Assembly (NCBI GenBank): GCA_000158155.1
Contig: DS999405.1
Span: 895,623 to 959,622, forward strand
Length of the DNA: 64,000 bases
Direction: 5' to 3'
DNA from: a gamma proteobacterium NOR5-3
Lineage (GTDB): Bacteria; Pseudomonadota; Gammaproteobacteria; Pseudomonadales; Halieaceae
Position numbers and translations under genes: made by a program. Each line of letters opens with the position of its first letter. Positions within the stretch are counted from its first letter, which is position 1. Below, piece by piece: positions 36,988-46,573 of this stretch. The notes below the pieces were generated by a model. That model was not told the DNA's origin and searched no databases. It was given only the letters and a program-made list of their open reading frames with translations.

Positions 36988-38042
36988 ATTACCGTATTTT
37001 GTATTTTGTCGCAGTTGCGGCAACGCTTTCCGTTGGATCGAACACCCAGACCTCAGCACAGACCGCAGAGACGGTGATTCGAAACGGTAAAATTGCCTAT
37101 GCCATGACTGATTTGTTCTGGGCCGTTTATCAGACGCCAGATGCAAAAGAAGAGTGTCCCAAAGGGTTTAACGACGGCCCCAGGGAACAGTTCGAACAGC
37201 TTTACCCCAACCACACAGCAATGACTGTAGAGGACACCCAACTGCGTCAGGAGATTCAAACCTGGCTGCCCGACACCGAGCCTGATGGCTTTGAGTTTCA
37301 CGAAGTCCAGGGTCCCCATTCCTGGGGACTGAATATCGATGGCCTGGACAGCGATGAAGACTTTGAGCACCCAAACGGCAATCCGGGCATCGACAATCAG
37401 GTTTATCGGGCTGTGGGTTGCATCATTGGTTTTCGCGGCCCTGATGGGGTGGAGTACATATTCCAGAACAAGGCCATCCTCGACCAGAACTACAGCCGCA
37501 TGATGATTGAGCTCGGCGACGTCGACGATCTTCAAAACGACGACTCTGTAACTGTGGATCTGTACCGCGGACGTGACCGTCTGCTCACCGACGCCACCGG
37601 TTTGAACGTCGTGCCCGGAGGGTCACAAAGAATAGATCGTCGCTGGGGTGAGAGTCTCATTCGACACACCACCGGGCGTATCGAAAACGGTGTTTTGCGC
37701 ACAGATCCCATAGAAGAAGTCGTGATCCCCTGGATGAACCTGAGTGTCCCCACGGTACAAATCATTCGGGACATGCGTTTAGAGCTTCGGCTGACGCCGA
37801 AGGAAGCCACAGGACTTGTGGCAGGCTATGCAGACATTGATAGCTGGTATTACCAATTGATCCGCAACGATTCCACACACCACTTAAGCAATGGACAAAT
37901 CTCGGGGATCTCTCTGTACAAAGCGCTTCGCCGTCTGGCCGACGCCTACCCGGATCCCGATACCGGTGCTAACACGGCTATCTCCACCGCCCTGGATGTG
38001 AAGATGCGCCAGGTATTTATTGTCCACAGCGAGAACGACTGA
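36984..38042 (+). CDS. Orphan exported protein of the cytochrome operon
   Basis: 352 residues from a GTG at 36984 (GTGA overlap with the previous stop, AAGGG six bases upstream). Signal peptide ends TSAQ. I recognise no family. Visible traits: Asp-rich acidic stretches (DGLDSDEDFEHP), a conserved-looking YRAVGCIIGFRGPDGVEYIFQNK segment, VDLYRGRDRLLTDA, and W-Y-Y-Q-L-I-R-N near the C-terminus. No CxxCH or repeat. Its placement inside a tightly coupled secreted-protein operon suggests a periplasmic partner of the DUF1592/DUF1552 pair. Confidence 0.7.
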   Translation: MNYRILYFVAVAATLSVGSNTQTSAQTAETVIRNGKIAYAMTDLFWAVYQTPDAKEECPKGFNDGPREQFEQLYPNHTAMTVEDTQLRQEIQTWLPDTEPDGFEFHEVQGPHSWGLNIDGLDSDEDFEHPNGNPGIDNQVYRAVGCIIGFRGPDGVEYIFQNKAILDQNYSRMMIELGDVDDLQNDDSVTVDLYRGRDRLLTDATGLNVVPGGSQRIDRRWGESLIRHTTGRIENGVLRTDPIEEVVIPWMNLSVPTVQIIRDMRLELRLTPKEATGLVAGYADIDSWYYQLIRNDSTHHLSNGQISGISLYKALRRLADAYPDPDTGANTAISTALDVKMRQVFIVHSEND

Positions 38043-38043
38043 A

Positions 38044-40341
38044 TTGAAACGTCGATCCGTCTCCCATAATGCGCCTTACTGGTCGGTGAGCTCTTTAGCC
38101 GCCGCAGCAACGGTGGTACTCATGAGTGCGGTTAATGTTGCACTCATGGATACAGGCCTGGGCAACCCGCTGGAGTTTATGCTGGGACTTGGCCTTGGCA
38201 TTGTGGGTGTCGCCTTCGCAGCCCTCATGGTTGGCCTGTGCGGGTCACTTATTCGCGGCATTCCGCTAGCCGCTGTGAGCGTCATAGGCGGTGCGCTGCT
38301 GGCAGTGTGGGCCCTCAGGGAAAATGGCCCGTCAAGCATAGCCAGGTTGATACTGGACGAACAACAGTGGACCGTCGCTTTCAGCCCGGAGCTCCTGTCG
38401 CCCTTCTCTCTTATGATCACAGTACTGGCCGTGGCGGCTATCGCTGGCCTGGGCGCTCTGCTCCCGGGCGGTAAGCTCAACGCCGTCAAAGCACCACGCA
38501 GAATCATGCTTGTGCTGGTGACCGTCGCCCTGGCCAGCATAGGCCTTAAGAGCCTGTGGAACCTCGCGGGCGATGGAAGCAACCCCTTTGCCGACGATGG
38601 AGCCTACCCCGAGAGCCTTGCAGCGAGCAACGCGCTGGGCAATCCCGGCGCACCGGGAAGTCACAAGTTCGACACTCTCACCTATGGCGCGGGAGACAAC
38701 CCGCGGCGCCCAGAATTTGGCACCAACCGGGACATGGAAAGCCGCGTGGTGGACGCCAGAAAACTGCTGCCCGAATGGAAAGGCTTCAAGCAGGAGATGC
38801 GCGAACGCTACTGGGGTTTTGGACTGGACGCGGCGCCGCTCAATGGGCGCGTGTGGATGCCCACCGGTGATGGCCCCTACCCGCTGGTGCTCATCGTACA
38901 CGGCAATCACGGCATGGAAGACTACTCCGATGACGGCTACGCCTATCTGGGCGAGCTGTTGGCCAGCCGCGGATTCATCGCGGTATCCGTCGATGAAAAC
39001 TACATTAACGGCAGCTGGTCGGGAGACTTTCAGGGTAAGGAAATGGCAGCCAGGGCCTGGCTATTGCTCGAGCACATTGCCCAGTGGCGTGACTGGAATC
39101 AGACCGCCGGGCATCCCTTTGAATCCAGAGTAGATCTCAACAACATTGGCCTCATCGGGCACTCCCGGGGAGGCGAAGCAGTATCCATAGCGCAGAGTTT
39201 TAACCACCTGACCCACTTTCCTGACGACGCTACGCTCAAATTTAGTTACGGCTTTAACATTCGCGCCCTTGTGGCCATTGCACAGGTGGATCAGCGCTAC
39301 CACCGGCGCATAAAACTTAGCGATGTGGATTTCTTTAGTATCCATGGAAGCTACGACAGCGACGAACCGGCCTACCATGGTCTTCGGCAGATGAATCGAA
39401 TCCGCTACAGCGGGCAAGGGTACTTCTTTAAAGCGGGCGTATACCTGCACGGCGCAAATCACGGGCAGTTCAATACCGGTTGGGGGCGATATGATTACTC
39501 GCCCCCGGGCGCCTGGGAGCTTAATACCGCACCCATTATTCCCGGCGAGGACCAGCGCGAAGCGGCTAAGATCTATATCGCCGCATTTTTAGAAAGTTCG
39601 CTGCATCAGGACCATCGCTTTTTATCTTTCCTGAAAGATCCCCGCAGTCTGGCTCCCTGGCTCCCCCGGCAAACTTACGTTCATCAATTTATGGATTCGA
39701 GCTTCGAGGCTTTTGCTGACTTTGAAGAAGACATTGATGCAAGCACCGCTACCCAGCCTGGCGGGCGTATCAGCACCAGAAACCTTGCACTTTGGCGGGA
39801 AGAATCACTCCAGCATCGCGATAAACGAACCCAGGGCAGCAATGCAGTCGTGCTCGGTTGGCAGCAGCCGGATGCGGCTTACACTATTGAACTGGCGAAC
39901 GCACAGTCGATCAGCAGCGACCGCTCGCTGGTGTTTGCGATCAGCGGGTCCACAGAGAAGTTACCTGTGAGCGCAGACAGCGAGTCAGAAGATAACCCGG
40001 GCATTGCCGATATCAGCATCACCCTTCTCACTCCCGGGTCACAGACAGCCAGCTTGCAAGCATCCCGGTATGCACAGCTTATTCCGCCGGTTCGAGTGAG
40101 GTACATGAAAAACGCGAAGCAGAACAAAGAGAATTACAACAGCGACTGGGAACCGGTGCTGCAGTACGTAGAGATCCCTTTCAGTGCCTTTGTGCAGGCC
40201 AACCCGGCCTTGACGCTATCAGAGGTGCGCGGCATCCGTTTTGATTTTGATCAGAGTGAGCAGGGAATTCTCATACTGGATAATATTGGCAGCGCGCAAC
40301 GCAATCCTGCCACACGAACAGCCACAAACACAGCGGAATAA
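38044..40341 (+). CDS. Membrane-anchored alpha/beta hydrolase
   Basis: About 765 residues from a TTG at 38044, one base after the preceding stop; the binding site is weak, so the start is uncertain. Residues about 15-175 hold four to five membrane helices. A large extracytoplasmic part follows with an alpha/beta hydrolase core: YPLVLIVHGNHGMEDYSDDGYAYLGELLASRGF (oxyanion strand), nucleophile GHSRGGEAV, and a candidate catalytic His in HGANHGQFN. A C-terminal beta-rich region of about 200 residues (VLGWQQPDAAYTIELAN...) resembles carbohydrate-binding sandwiches. Probably an ester- or polymer-acting enzyme at the outer face of the inner membrane; substrate unknown. Last gene of the operon. Confidence 0.78.
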   Translation: MKRRSVSHNAPYWSVSSLAAAATVVLMSAVNVALMDTGLGNPLEFMLGLGLGIVGVAFAALMVGLCGSLIRGIPLAAVSVIGGALLAVWALRENGPSSIARLILDEQQWTVAFSPELLSPFSLMITVLAVAAIAGLGALLPGGKLNAVKAPRRIMLVLVTVALASIGLKSLWNLAGDGSNPFADDGAYPESLAASNALGNPGAPGSHKFDTLTYGAGDNPRRPEFGTNRDMESRVVDARKLLPEWKGFKQEMRERYWGFGLDAAPLNGRVWMPTGDGPYPLVLIVHGNHGMEDYSDDGYAYLGELLASRGFIAVSVDENYINGSWSGDFQGKEMAARAWLLLEHIAQWRDWNQTAGHPFESRVDLNNIGLIGHSRGGEAVSIAQSFNHLTHFPDDATLKFSYGFNIRALVAIAQVDQRYHRRIKLSDVDFFSIHGSYDSDEPAYHGLRQMNRIRYSGQGYFFKAGVYLHGANHGQFNTGWGRYDYSPPGAWELNTAPIIPGEDQREAAKIYIAAFLESSLHQDHRFLSFLKDPRSLAPWLPRQTYVHQFMDSSFEAFADFEEDIDASTATQPGGRISTRNLALWREESLQHRDKRTQGSNAVVLGWQQPDAAYTIELANAQSISSDRSLVFAISGSTEKLPVSADSESEDNPGIADISITLLTPGSQTASLQASRYAQLIPPVRVRYMKNAKQNKENYNSDWEPVLQYVEIPFSAFVQANPALTLSEVRGIRFDFDQSEQGILILDNIGSAQRNPATRTATNTAE

Positions 40342-40388
40342 CCCTAGGAAACCTGTAGGCAGCAGACGAGTCGCACTGCCAGAGGATG

Positions 40389-41660
40389 TTATTCAGGATG
40401 GACGTAAACTACGCCACCCTTCATCACCAGAGACACTTGGCGCAGCGCAGAAATATCCGCTAACGGATTGCCCTTTACCACCAGCAGATCGGCGAGAAGC
40501 CCGGATTTAACGCGGCCAAGCTGCCCGTCAAGATGGAAAATATCGGCGTTTCCAGACGTAGCAGCCCGCAACGCGTCAGAAGCCGTCATACCGTACTCGA
40601 CCATCATCTCCAGCTCTCGCACGTTGTCGCCATGCGGGTACACACCCACATCACCACCAAAGCAGATATCCACGCCACTATCGAGCGCAGCAGCAAAAGA
40701 CTCCCGCTTGCGGCTGATGCGCTCTGGCTCGGGATCAATGCCCTTCTCCCAACCAGCGTACTGAGAAATGGCGTCCCCCGCTGCCAACGTCGGACATAGC
40801 GCCACACCATTCTTCTTCATCAGGCGCAGCGTCTGCGGCGTTGCCCCGTCGCCATGTTCAATGGTCTCTACCCCCGCGAGCACAGCGCGCTCTATGGCGT
40901 CGGCCGTGGCCGCGTGAGCAGCGACACCCCGGCCGCTACTGCGCGCCGTCTCAACGATCGTTTTGAGTTCTTCCAGGGAAAACGTGGCCGCGGCAGCACC
41001 CGAAGGCCCCCAGCGATAGTCTGCATAGACCTTTACAAAATCGATATTCCGACCGATCTGACTGCGCACCACCTTGATCAAATCATCAAAACCATCGGCG
41101 GTCTCGGCGCCAAGGGGCACGGAGACCCCCTCATGAAATCCCTTGGGCCCATAACTACCGGTGGCAACAATTGCCCGGCCCGCCACCAATAAACGGGGGC
41201 CGGGTATCAGGCCTTTATCAATGGCATCACGCACAGACACGTCTGCGTAACCCGCGCCTTCCGAGCCGAGATCACGCATAGTGGTCACCCCGGCCAAAAG
41301 ACTGTCCCGGACGTGATTCACCGCCCGGACAACGCGTTCTGCCTCGGACTCCTTGAGGACCTGATCGTTCCAGGGCGTCTCGTTGTAGGGATGCAGAAGC
41401 ACATGGGAGTGTCCTTCGATGAGACCGGGAAGCAGGGTCTGACCCTCAAGCTTCAGTACGGTATCTATGGAGACTCCCGGCGCCTTGTCATCAGGGCCTG
41501 CGTAGAGAATGGATTCATCCGAGACCATGACGATCCAGTCATCATGCAAATCGCTGCCGTCAAAGACGCGTTCGGGCTCCAGCAGCGTTACTTCGGCTCT
41601 AGCATGGGACAGACTCACAACACAGCTGGCAACAAGTAAAGCCGAAAGGACGCGATTCAT
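40389..41660 (-). CDS. Metal-dependent amidohydrolase, exported
   Basis: 423 residues. Signal peptide ends SHARA. Amidohydrolase-superfamily ligands: GLIEGHSHVLLHP (HxH), VKVYADYR region, GVAAHAATADAIE, VETIEHGDG and the final Asp in CFGGDVGVYPHGDN. C-terminal strand NADIFHLDGQLGRVKSGLLADLLVVKGNPLAD is typical of imidazolonepropionase-like/Xaa-Pro dipeptidase-type members. It hydrolyses an amide or cyclic amide in the periplasm; substrate unknown. Ends 47 bases from the converging hydrolase gene. Confidence 0.85.
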   Translation of the reverse strand: MNRVLSALLVASCVVSLSHARAEVTLLEPERVFDGSDLHDDWIVMVSDESILYAGPDDKAPGVSIDTVLKLEGQTLLPGLIEGHSHVLLHPYNETPWNDQVLKESEAERVVRAVNHVRDSLLAGVTTMRDLGSEGAGYADVSVRDAIDKGLIPGPRLLVAGRAIVATGSYGPKGFHEGVSVPLGAETADGFDDLIKVVRSQIGRNIDFVKVYADYRWGPSGAAAATFSLEELKTIVETARSSGRGVAAHAATADAIERAVLAGVETIEHGDGATPQTLRLMKKNGVALCPTLAAGDAISQYAGWEKGIDPEPERISRKRESFAAALDSGVDICFGGDVGVYPHGDNVRELEMMVEYGMTASDALRAATSGNADIFHLDGQLGRVKSGLLADLLVVKGNPLADISALRQVSLVMKGGVVYVHPE

Positions 41661-41681
41661 CTGTGGCCTCGATTAATCAAT

Positions 41682-41758
41682 TGGTCCGCCTGGCAAGAGT
41701 CGAACTTGCGACCTGCCGCTTAGGAGGCGGCTGCTCTATCCTGCTGAGCTACAGGCGG
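41682..41758 (-). tRNA. tRNA-Arg (anticodon CCT)
   Basis: Reading the minus strand, the acceptor CCGCCTG pairs with CAGGCGG, followed by discriminator A and an encoded CCA (41682-41684). The D-arm is GCTC...GAGC, the anticodon stem GCCGC/GCGGC encloses loop CTCCTAA with anticodon CCT, and the T-arm is GCAAG/CTTGC around TTCGACT. 77 nt, decoding AGG. No integrase or att-like repeat is visible around it. Confidence 0.95.
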
Positions 41759-41871
41759 AAAAGAGCGATATAGTCTATCTGAAAGCCACCGCGCTTCGTA
41801 GTCGATAAACAAGGCTTTTCGCACCGCCGCTGCGATGCCATACTCCAAGGACAGCAACAGAGGTGTAAGTA

Positions 41872-42993
41872 ATGGGCGACATGGATCTCGAAATCGCACC
41901 CTACCTGGCCCTGATGGTCAACAAGGACGGCGAAGATATCTATTTTCACTCCGGAGCCAAGATTCTCATCAAGGGCCCCTTTGGCTTCGCCTGGATCGGC
42001 GACGAGCTCCAGCCCGGCCAGGTCGACCATATTTTCAGAACCATAGCCTCCGACAAAAAGATCATGGAGTTCGAAGAGCACGGCGAGGTGGATTTCAGCC
42101 TTGGCGTGCCTAACCTCGGTCGATTCCGTGGATCAGCTTTTCGGCAACGCGGTGAGACCTCGCTGGTGTTTCGCTATGTGCGCAACGACATCCCTACCGT
42201 TGAATCACTGGGCTTGCCCAGCGTTCTCAACGATATGGTGATGGAGAAAAATGGGCTGGTGGTCGTCGTCGGGGCCACAGGCTCCGGTAAATCGACCTCT
42301 CTGGCGGCCATGATCGACCACCGCAACACCAATGCAGCGGGCCACATCCTGACACTTGAAGATCCCATTGAATATCTGCATCACCACAAACGTTCAGTGG
42401 TCGCCCAACGAGAGATCGGCGTGGACACAGAGAGTTACAGTACGGGTATACGATCAGCCATGCGCTCGGCGCCCAACGTCATTCTTCTGGGTGAGATTCG
42501 GGATCACGAGACCATGGAGTTTGCCTTGAAATTCGCCAACACGGGCCACCTGTGTCTGACCACGCTGCACGCCAACAATGCGGTATCAGCACTGGAGCGC
42601 ATGATCAGCTTTTTCCCACCGGAAGATCAGCCTAATGAGGTGGTACGTATCGCCCAAAACCTGCGCGGCGTCGTCTCACAGAGGCTCGTGCCCACCATCG
42701 CCGGGGGCAAATGCGCCGCGATGGAAGTGCTGGTTAACACGCCTCGGGTACAGGACCTGATCACCAAGCAGGATCTTACAGAGCTTAGAAGCACCATAGA
42801 GCAAGGGTCCAAATATCAGATGCGCACCTTTGACCAGGCGCTGATTGAGCTCTATGAAAAAGGCACCATCACTGCGGAAACCGCCGTGGAGTATTCAGAC
42901 TCCAAGAACAACGTGTCGCTGCATATTCGTCTGAACAAAGGCGATGCCTTTGGCAACGTGGATCTGGAGCTCGATGAGATCGATCGAAACTGA
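41872..42993 (+). CDS. pilU: PilT/PilU-type twitching motility ATPase
   Basis: 373 residues, ATG with AGAGGTG upstream. N-terminal PAS-like domain, then Walker A GATGSGKST (134-142), Asp box EDPIEYLHHHKR, Walker B VILLGEIRDHETM, and His box TGHLCLTTLHANN. The TGHLCLTTLHANNAVSALERMISFFPPE stretch and the C-terminal NTPRVQDLI/TFDQAL arrangement are closer to PilU than PilT. It powers type IV pilus retraction together with PilT. No other pilus gene is in the window. Confidence 0.88.
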   Translation: MGDMDLEIAPYLALMVNKDGEDIYFHSGAKILIKGPFGFAWIGDELQPGQVDHIFRTIASDKKIMEFEEHGEVDFSLGVPNLGRFRGSAFRQRGETSLVFRYVRNDIPTVESLGLPSVLNDMVMEKNGLVVVVGATGSGKSTSLAAMIDHRNTNAAGHILTLEDPIEYLHHHKRSVVAQREIGVDTESYSTGIRSAMRSAPNVILLGEIRDHETMEFALKFANTGHLCLTTLHANNAVSALERMISFFPPEDQPNEVVRIAQNLRGVVSQRLVPTIAGGKCAAMEVLVNTPRVQDLITKQDLTELRSTIEQGSKYQMRTFDQALIELYEKGTITAETAVEYSDSKNNVSLHIRLNKGDAFGNVDLELDEIDRN

Positions 42994-43018
42994 GCACGCC
43001 GGGCATCGCTGGTTGTGA

Positions 43019-44020
43019 TTAGCTCAGGCTAAGCCCTATTTTTCCAAAGTGCTTGCCGCTCTCCTGATAGCGAAAGGCCTCGCCGAGTTGTGCAAGCTCA
43101 AAACTGCGATCCAACACGGGTTTGAGCTTCCAATCTTCCAGGGCCTTCACCATATTCGTCTGATGCGACCGTGATCCCACGGTGATGCCTGACATCACGG
43201 CGTTACGCTGGAAAAACTCGGCCAGAGGTACATCCCCGGCAATGCCAGTGAGCACGCCGATCATACTGATCATGCCGCCAATACGCAGCGCGCGAACCGA
43301 CTGTGTGACGGTTCCAGGGCCGCCCACTTCCACTACCAGGCTTACACCACCGCTGATCTCATTGGCCAGGCGCCCCCACTCGGGTTGCTCCCGATAGTTA
43401 ATCACCTCGTCTGCCCCGAGCGCCCGAAGCCTGTCGAGCTTGGCCTCACTGGACGAGGTCGCAATAACCTTGCATCCCAGTTGCCTGGCTATCTGCAGAG
43501 CGAAGATACTCACGCCGCCCGTTCCCTGCACCAGCACCCAGTCTCCGGCACGCAAACTCGCCTCTTCTACCAGCGCGCGCCAGGCGGTGAGGCCGGCACA
43601 GGGAAGTGTCGCAGCCTCGGCAAAACTCATATGCCGGGGCATGGGCGAGAAGGCTTTTGCCGACATGGTGACGCTCTGACTCGCAAAACCGTCCTCATGA
43701 TCCCCGGGCACGCCCATAAGGCTTTCCAAGGTCGGTGCGCCTGATTGCCAGTTGGGAAAGAAGCAGCTCATCACCCGGTCCCCCACCGCAAAGTCAGACA
43801 CCGCCTCGCCCACGGCGACCACTTCGCCAGCGCCATCGGACATAGGAATGCGGCCATCCGCCACAGGAAGAAGCCCTGCAGCAACCAGATAATCGTGAAA
43901 ATTCAACGAGCTGGCCTGGACACGAACCGTTACTTCGCCGGCCTGGGGCGGACGAGAGTCGGATTCGCAGAGTTTCAGCTTATCCAGGCCCCCGGGCTTG
44001 ACGACTTGTATGCACTGCAT
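43019..44020 (-). CDS. Zinc-free MDR family NADPH:quinone/alcohol oxidoreductase
   Basis: 333 residues from ATG 44020, with AAGGAG upstream. N-terminal GroES-like domain (VQASSLNFHDYLVAAGLLP, RIPMSDGAGEVVAVGEAV), then a Rossmann domain with QGTGGVSIFALQIARQLGCKVIATSSSEAKL and LGADEVINY. The structural-zinc Cys cluster is absent, so it fits the quinone-oxidoreductase-like branch that reduces quinones or enones with NAD(P)H. Converges with pilU and lies 93 bases from the CoA-transferase gene. Confidence 0.85.
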   Translation of the reverse strand: MQCIQVVKPGGLDKLKLCESDSRPPQAGEVTVRVQASSLNFHDYLVAAGLLPVADGRIPMSDGAGEVVAVGEAVSDFAVGDRVMSCFFPNWQSGAPTLESLMGVPGDHEDGFASQSVTMSAKAFSPMPRHMSFAEAATLPCAGLTAWRALVEEASLRAGDWVLVQGTGGVSIFALQIARQLGCKVIATSSSEAKLDRLRALGADEVINYREQPEWGRLANEISGGVSLVVEVGGPGTVTQSVRALRIGGMISMIGVLTGIAGDVPLAEFFQRNAVMSGITVGSRSHQTNMVKALEDWKLKPVLDRSFELAQLGEAFRYQESGKHFGKIGLSLS

Positions 44021-44113
44021 GGCTCTACTCCTTAATGGCACTGATGATCTTTGTTCACTCGACCGCGCAGCCCGCCGGGCGTCAGAGGCCCTTCAACAAA
44101 CGGCTGCAGCCAG

Positions 44114-45397
44114 CTAGGGAAGATTTAGCTTCAATGTATCGCGCGCCTCTCTGGAGAGCTCTTCCTGAAAGTCAGGGTGCGCGATGGCGATGAGATCGCA
44201 GGCTCGCTGCCCCAGCGAGCGACCGCGAAGCTGCGCTACGCCGAACTCGGTAACTACATAATCAACCTGCGCCCGGGTCGTCACAACGCCGGCGCCGGCA
44301 GCAAGCGTAGTCACCAGCCGTGACAGTGCGCCCTTTTGCGCGGTACTGGGCAAGGCAATAATGGACTTGCCGTGCTCCGAGTAGGTCGCTCCCAGCACAA
44401 AATCGACCTGCCCCCCCACACCCGAATAAATCTGATGACCAATGGAATCCGCACAGACCTGCCCTGACAAATCAATCTGCAAAGCACTGTTGATCGAGGT
44501 AACGCGCGAATTCTTGGCAATGACCGTGGGATTGTTAACAAACTCTATGTCCAGGAACGTCACTTCGGGGTTGTCGTCCACATAGGCATACAGGGCATCA
44601 CTGCCCATGGCAAAGCCCGTCACACTCCTGCCCTTGGCCACCTTTTTTTGGGAATTGTTGATCACGCCGGATTCCAGCAGGGGCAACACCCCGTCAGAGA
44701 ACATCTCGGTGTGCACCCCAAGATTCTTATGATCTCCCAGACAGCGCAGGGCCGCATCGGGAATCGCGCCGATGCCCATCTGCAGGCAGGCACCATCCTC
44801 CACAAGACTCGCTACATGCGCACCAATGCGTGTTTCAATACTTGAGGTACTGGCACTTACTACGTTAATCAGCGGTTCTGACAGCTGAAATGCGCTGTGT
44901 ATATCGCGCACATTGATAAAACTGTCGCCATGCGTCCGGGGCATCAGCGGGTTGATATGCGCGACGATTTTTCCCGCCATATCGCAAGCCGCCTTGGTGG
45001 CTTCCACCGAAATACCCAGGGAGCAATTGCCGTGGCGGTCCGGCGGGGATACCTGCACCAATACCGTATCCACGCGCTGCTCGCCTTTGCGGAACAGCTT
45101 GGGAATCTCGGACAGGAACATGGGCACATAGTCCGCGCGCCCATCATTGATCAGCTTGCGGGTTTCTCGCCCGGCAAAAAAACAACGGTGGCGTATATGA
45201 CCGAGCATCTCGGGCGCCGTGACTTTTTCAGCATGCTCCAGGTGAAGCTGCATCAGAGTGATATTTTGCTTCGACAGCGCATGTTCCGCCAGCGCATCAA
45301 GCAAAAGCACCGGGGTCGCTGCCATGGAATGACACCAGATAAATTCGCCACTTTCTATGCCGCTTAGGGCCTCTAGCGCGCTATCGCAATACTTCAT
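44114..45397 (-). CDS. Acetyl-CoA hydrolase/CoA-transferase (4-hydroxybutyrate type)
   Basis: 427 residues. Two-domain CoA-transferase with VQVSPPDRHGNCSLGISVEATKAAC in the N-terminal half, GIGAIPDAALRCLGDHKNLGVHTEMFSDG (catalytic Glu in HTEMFSDG) and the C-terminal GVGGQVDFVLGATYSEHGKSIIALPST signature. It transfers CoA between acetyl-CoA and a carboxylic acid or hydrolyses acetyl-CoA. Consistent with the lipid and short-chain acid metabolism of the region; the exact acid is unknown. Confidence 0.88.
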   Translation of the reverse strand: MKYCDSALEALSGIESGEFIWCHSMAATPVLLLDALAEHALSKQNITLMQLHLEHAEKVTAPEMLGHIRHRCFFAGRETRKLINDGRADYVPMFLSEIPKLFRKGEQRVDTVLVQVSPPDRHGNCSLGISVEATKAACDMAGKIVAHINPLMPRTHGDSFINVRDIHSAFQLSEPLINVVSASTSSIETRIGAHVASLVEDGACLQMGIGAIPDAALRCLGDHKNLGVHTEMFSDGVLPLLESGVINNSQKKVAKGRSVTGFAMGSDALYAYVDDNPEVTFLDIEFVNNPTVIAKNSRVTSINSALQIDLSGQVCADSIGHQIYSGVGGQVDFVLGATYSEHGKSIIALPSTAQKGALSRLVTTLAAGAGVVTTRAQVDYVVTEFGVAQLRGRSLGQRACDLIAIAHPDFQEELSREARDTLKLNLP

Positions 45398-45472
45398 GGG
45401 CAGAATATCCGGGGGCTCGTTGGAGGCTAGAGTCTAGCCCCCGCGCTACTGCGTCTGCAACGCGCGATCAGC

Positions 45473-45910
45473 CTAGACCGGGGCTCGCCACATCAAACCC
45501 ACAGAAAACATCAGGTGAGAGATTACGGCTACAAAGGTCAACCAACTGCGCAAACGGGTGTACCACAAGGGCCGCTGTGGCAACTGGCGCTCGTACCACA
45601 GCAGCATCAGATGTCCCAGCATCAAGAGCAGCGCGGCCAACAACGGCTGGGCGGTGAGCATCGCAAGTACCGCAAACACCACAATCCCATTGCTGATCAG
45701 GATTGGCGCTCCCTGACCCACAGTCGGCTCCGGCAAGGTTTCGCCCCACAATGTGCCCCCCAGAAAACACAATATCGCCGTGGAATAGAGCAAGAAAGTG
45801 CGCTGCGAGATGGCCAGCAACAGATCATCGAGAAACATCACGCCCAGGGCCGCCGCCAGGAACGGCGCCAAACCCGCAAGACCGAGAAGCTGCATTAAGC
45901 GCATCGGCAT
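45473..45910 (-). CDS. DUF3429 family integral membrane protein
   Basis: 145 residues with four to five hydrophobic segments: LAPFLAAALGVMFL, LYSTAILCFLGGTLWGE, ISNGIVVFAVLAMLTAQPLLAALLLMLGHLML and LTFVAVISHLMFSVGL. The FLLYSTAILCFLGGTLWGETLP motif is the DUF3429 hallmark. Function unknown. ATG 45910 shares a base with the stop of the DUF3833 gene (TGATG), so the pair is coupled. Confidence 0.82.
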   Translation of the reverse strand: MPMRLMQLLGLAGLAPFLAAALGVMFLDDLLLAISQRTFLLYSTAILCFLGGTLWGETLPEPTVGQGAPILISNGIVVFAVLAMLTAQPLLAALLLMLGHLMLLWYERQLPQRPLWYTRLRSWLTFVAVISHLMFSVGLMWRAPV

Positions 45911-46452
45911 CAGTTGGCAGCGTCCTGTCGCTGAATCGTCAGTACGATCTCGCCGACCCGAAAGCCGAACTTACGCATCTGTGATTCATTGATCAGTAAG
46001 TCGTGACTCAGCAGATACATGCGGTCATCGATGGCAAGATCGATAGTGCGATCGCCGTAGGGCACCCGAAGCACATAGTCCAGAAACATGGCGTTGCCCG
46101 CCACGCTAGCTCTGCCGGGCCCCACCACGTCGCCGGCGGTCGCCGTATAACTCCCGTCACCGTCCGGAGTGAGAGTCCACACGCGGCGGCTCTCTTCGCC
46201 GTCATCAAATACAAAGTCTTCTTCCAGAGTACCCACACCGTCTCGCCAATACGCATTGATATCAGCACTGAATCGGCGAATCACCCGACCACTGCGATCC
46301 TTGAGCACACCGCTGGCCAGCAAAGGGCCATTAAAGAACTGCTCCGGAATGAAGGTCGGCTGCTCTAAAGCGTAGTCGTCAACCGAAATACTGCTACAGG
46401 CACTCAGCGTCAGCAGCAGCGCAAGGGATAACAAGCGATTGTAGAACATCAT
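45910..46452 (-). CDS. DUF3833 family lipoprotein
   Basis: 180 residues. Lipobox LSAC (Cys 19) after a short hydrophobic signal. DUF3833 traits: FFNGPLLASGVLKDRSGRVIRRF near the N-terminus, FDDGEESRRVWTL, and a C-terminal DRMYLLSHDLLINESQMRKFGFRVGEI. A lipocalin-like beta-barrel bound to the envelope is plausible; function unknown. Upstream of and overlapping DUF3429. Confidence 0.85.
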   Translation of the reverse strand: MMFYNRLLSLALLLTLSACSSISVDDYALEQPTFIPEQFFNGPLLASGVLKDRSGRVIRRFSADINAYWRDGVGTLEEDFVFDDGEESRRVWTLTPDGDGSYTATAGDVVGPGRASVAGNAMFLDYVLRVPYGDRTIDLAIDDRMYLLSHDLLINESQMRKFGFRVGEIVLTIQRQDAAN

Positions 46453-46573
46453 GCGCGGGCCTTAGTTAAGCGGTTGATTTCCTTACGCAGAAACCCTGCC
46501 CCGAGATCAGTTTTCGCCGCTTATGGGCAATCGCTTTGTCCCGGCAGATGTGTTCCGGCAGCAAAGCGCGGGC

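Noticed and set aside
41682-41758. tRNA-Arg as an integration site
   Set aside because: No integrase, no direct repeat of the tRNA 3' end and no change in gene content next to it.
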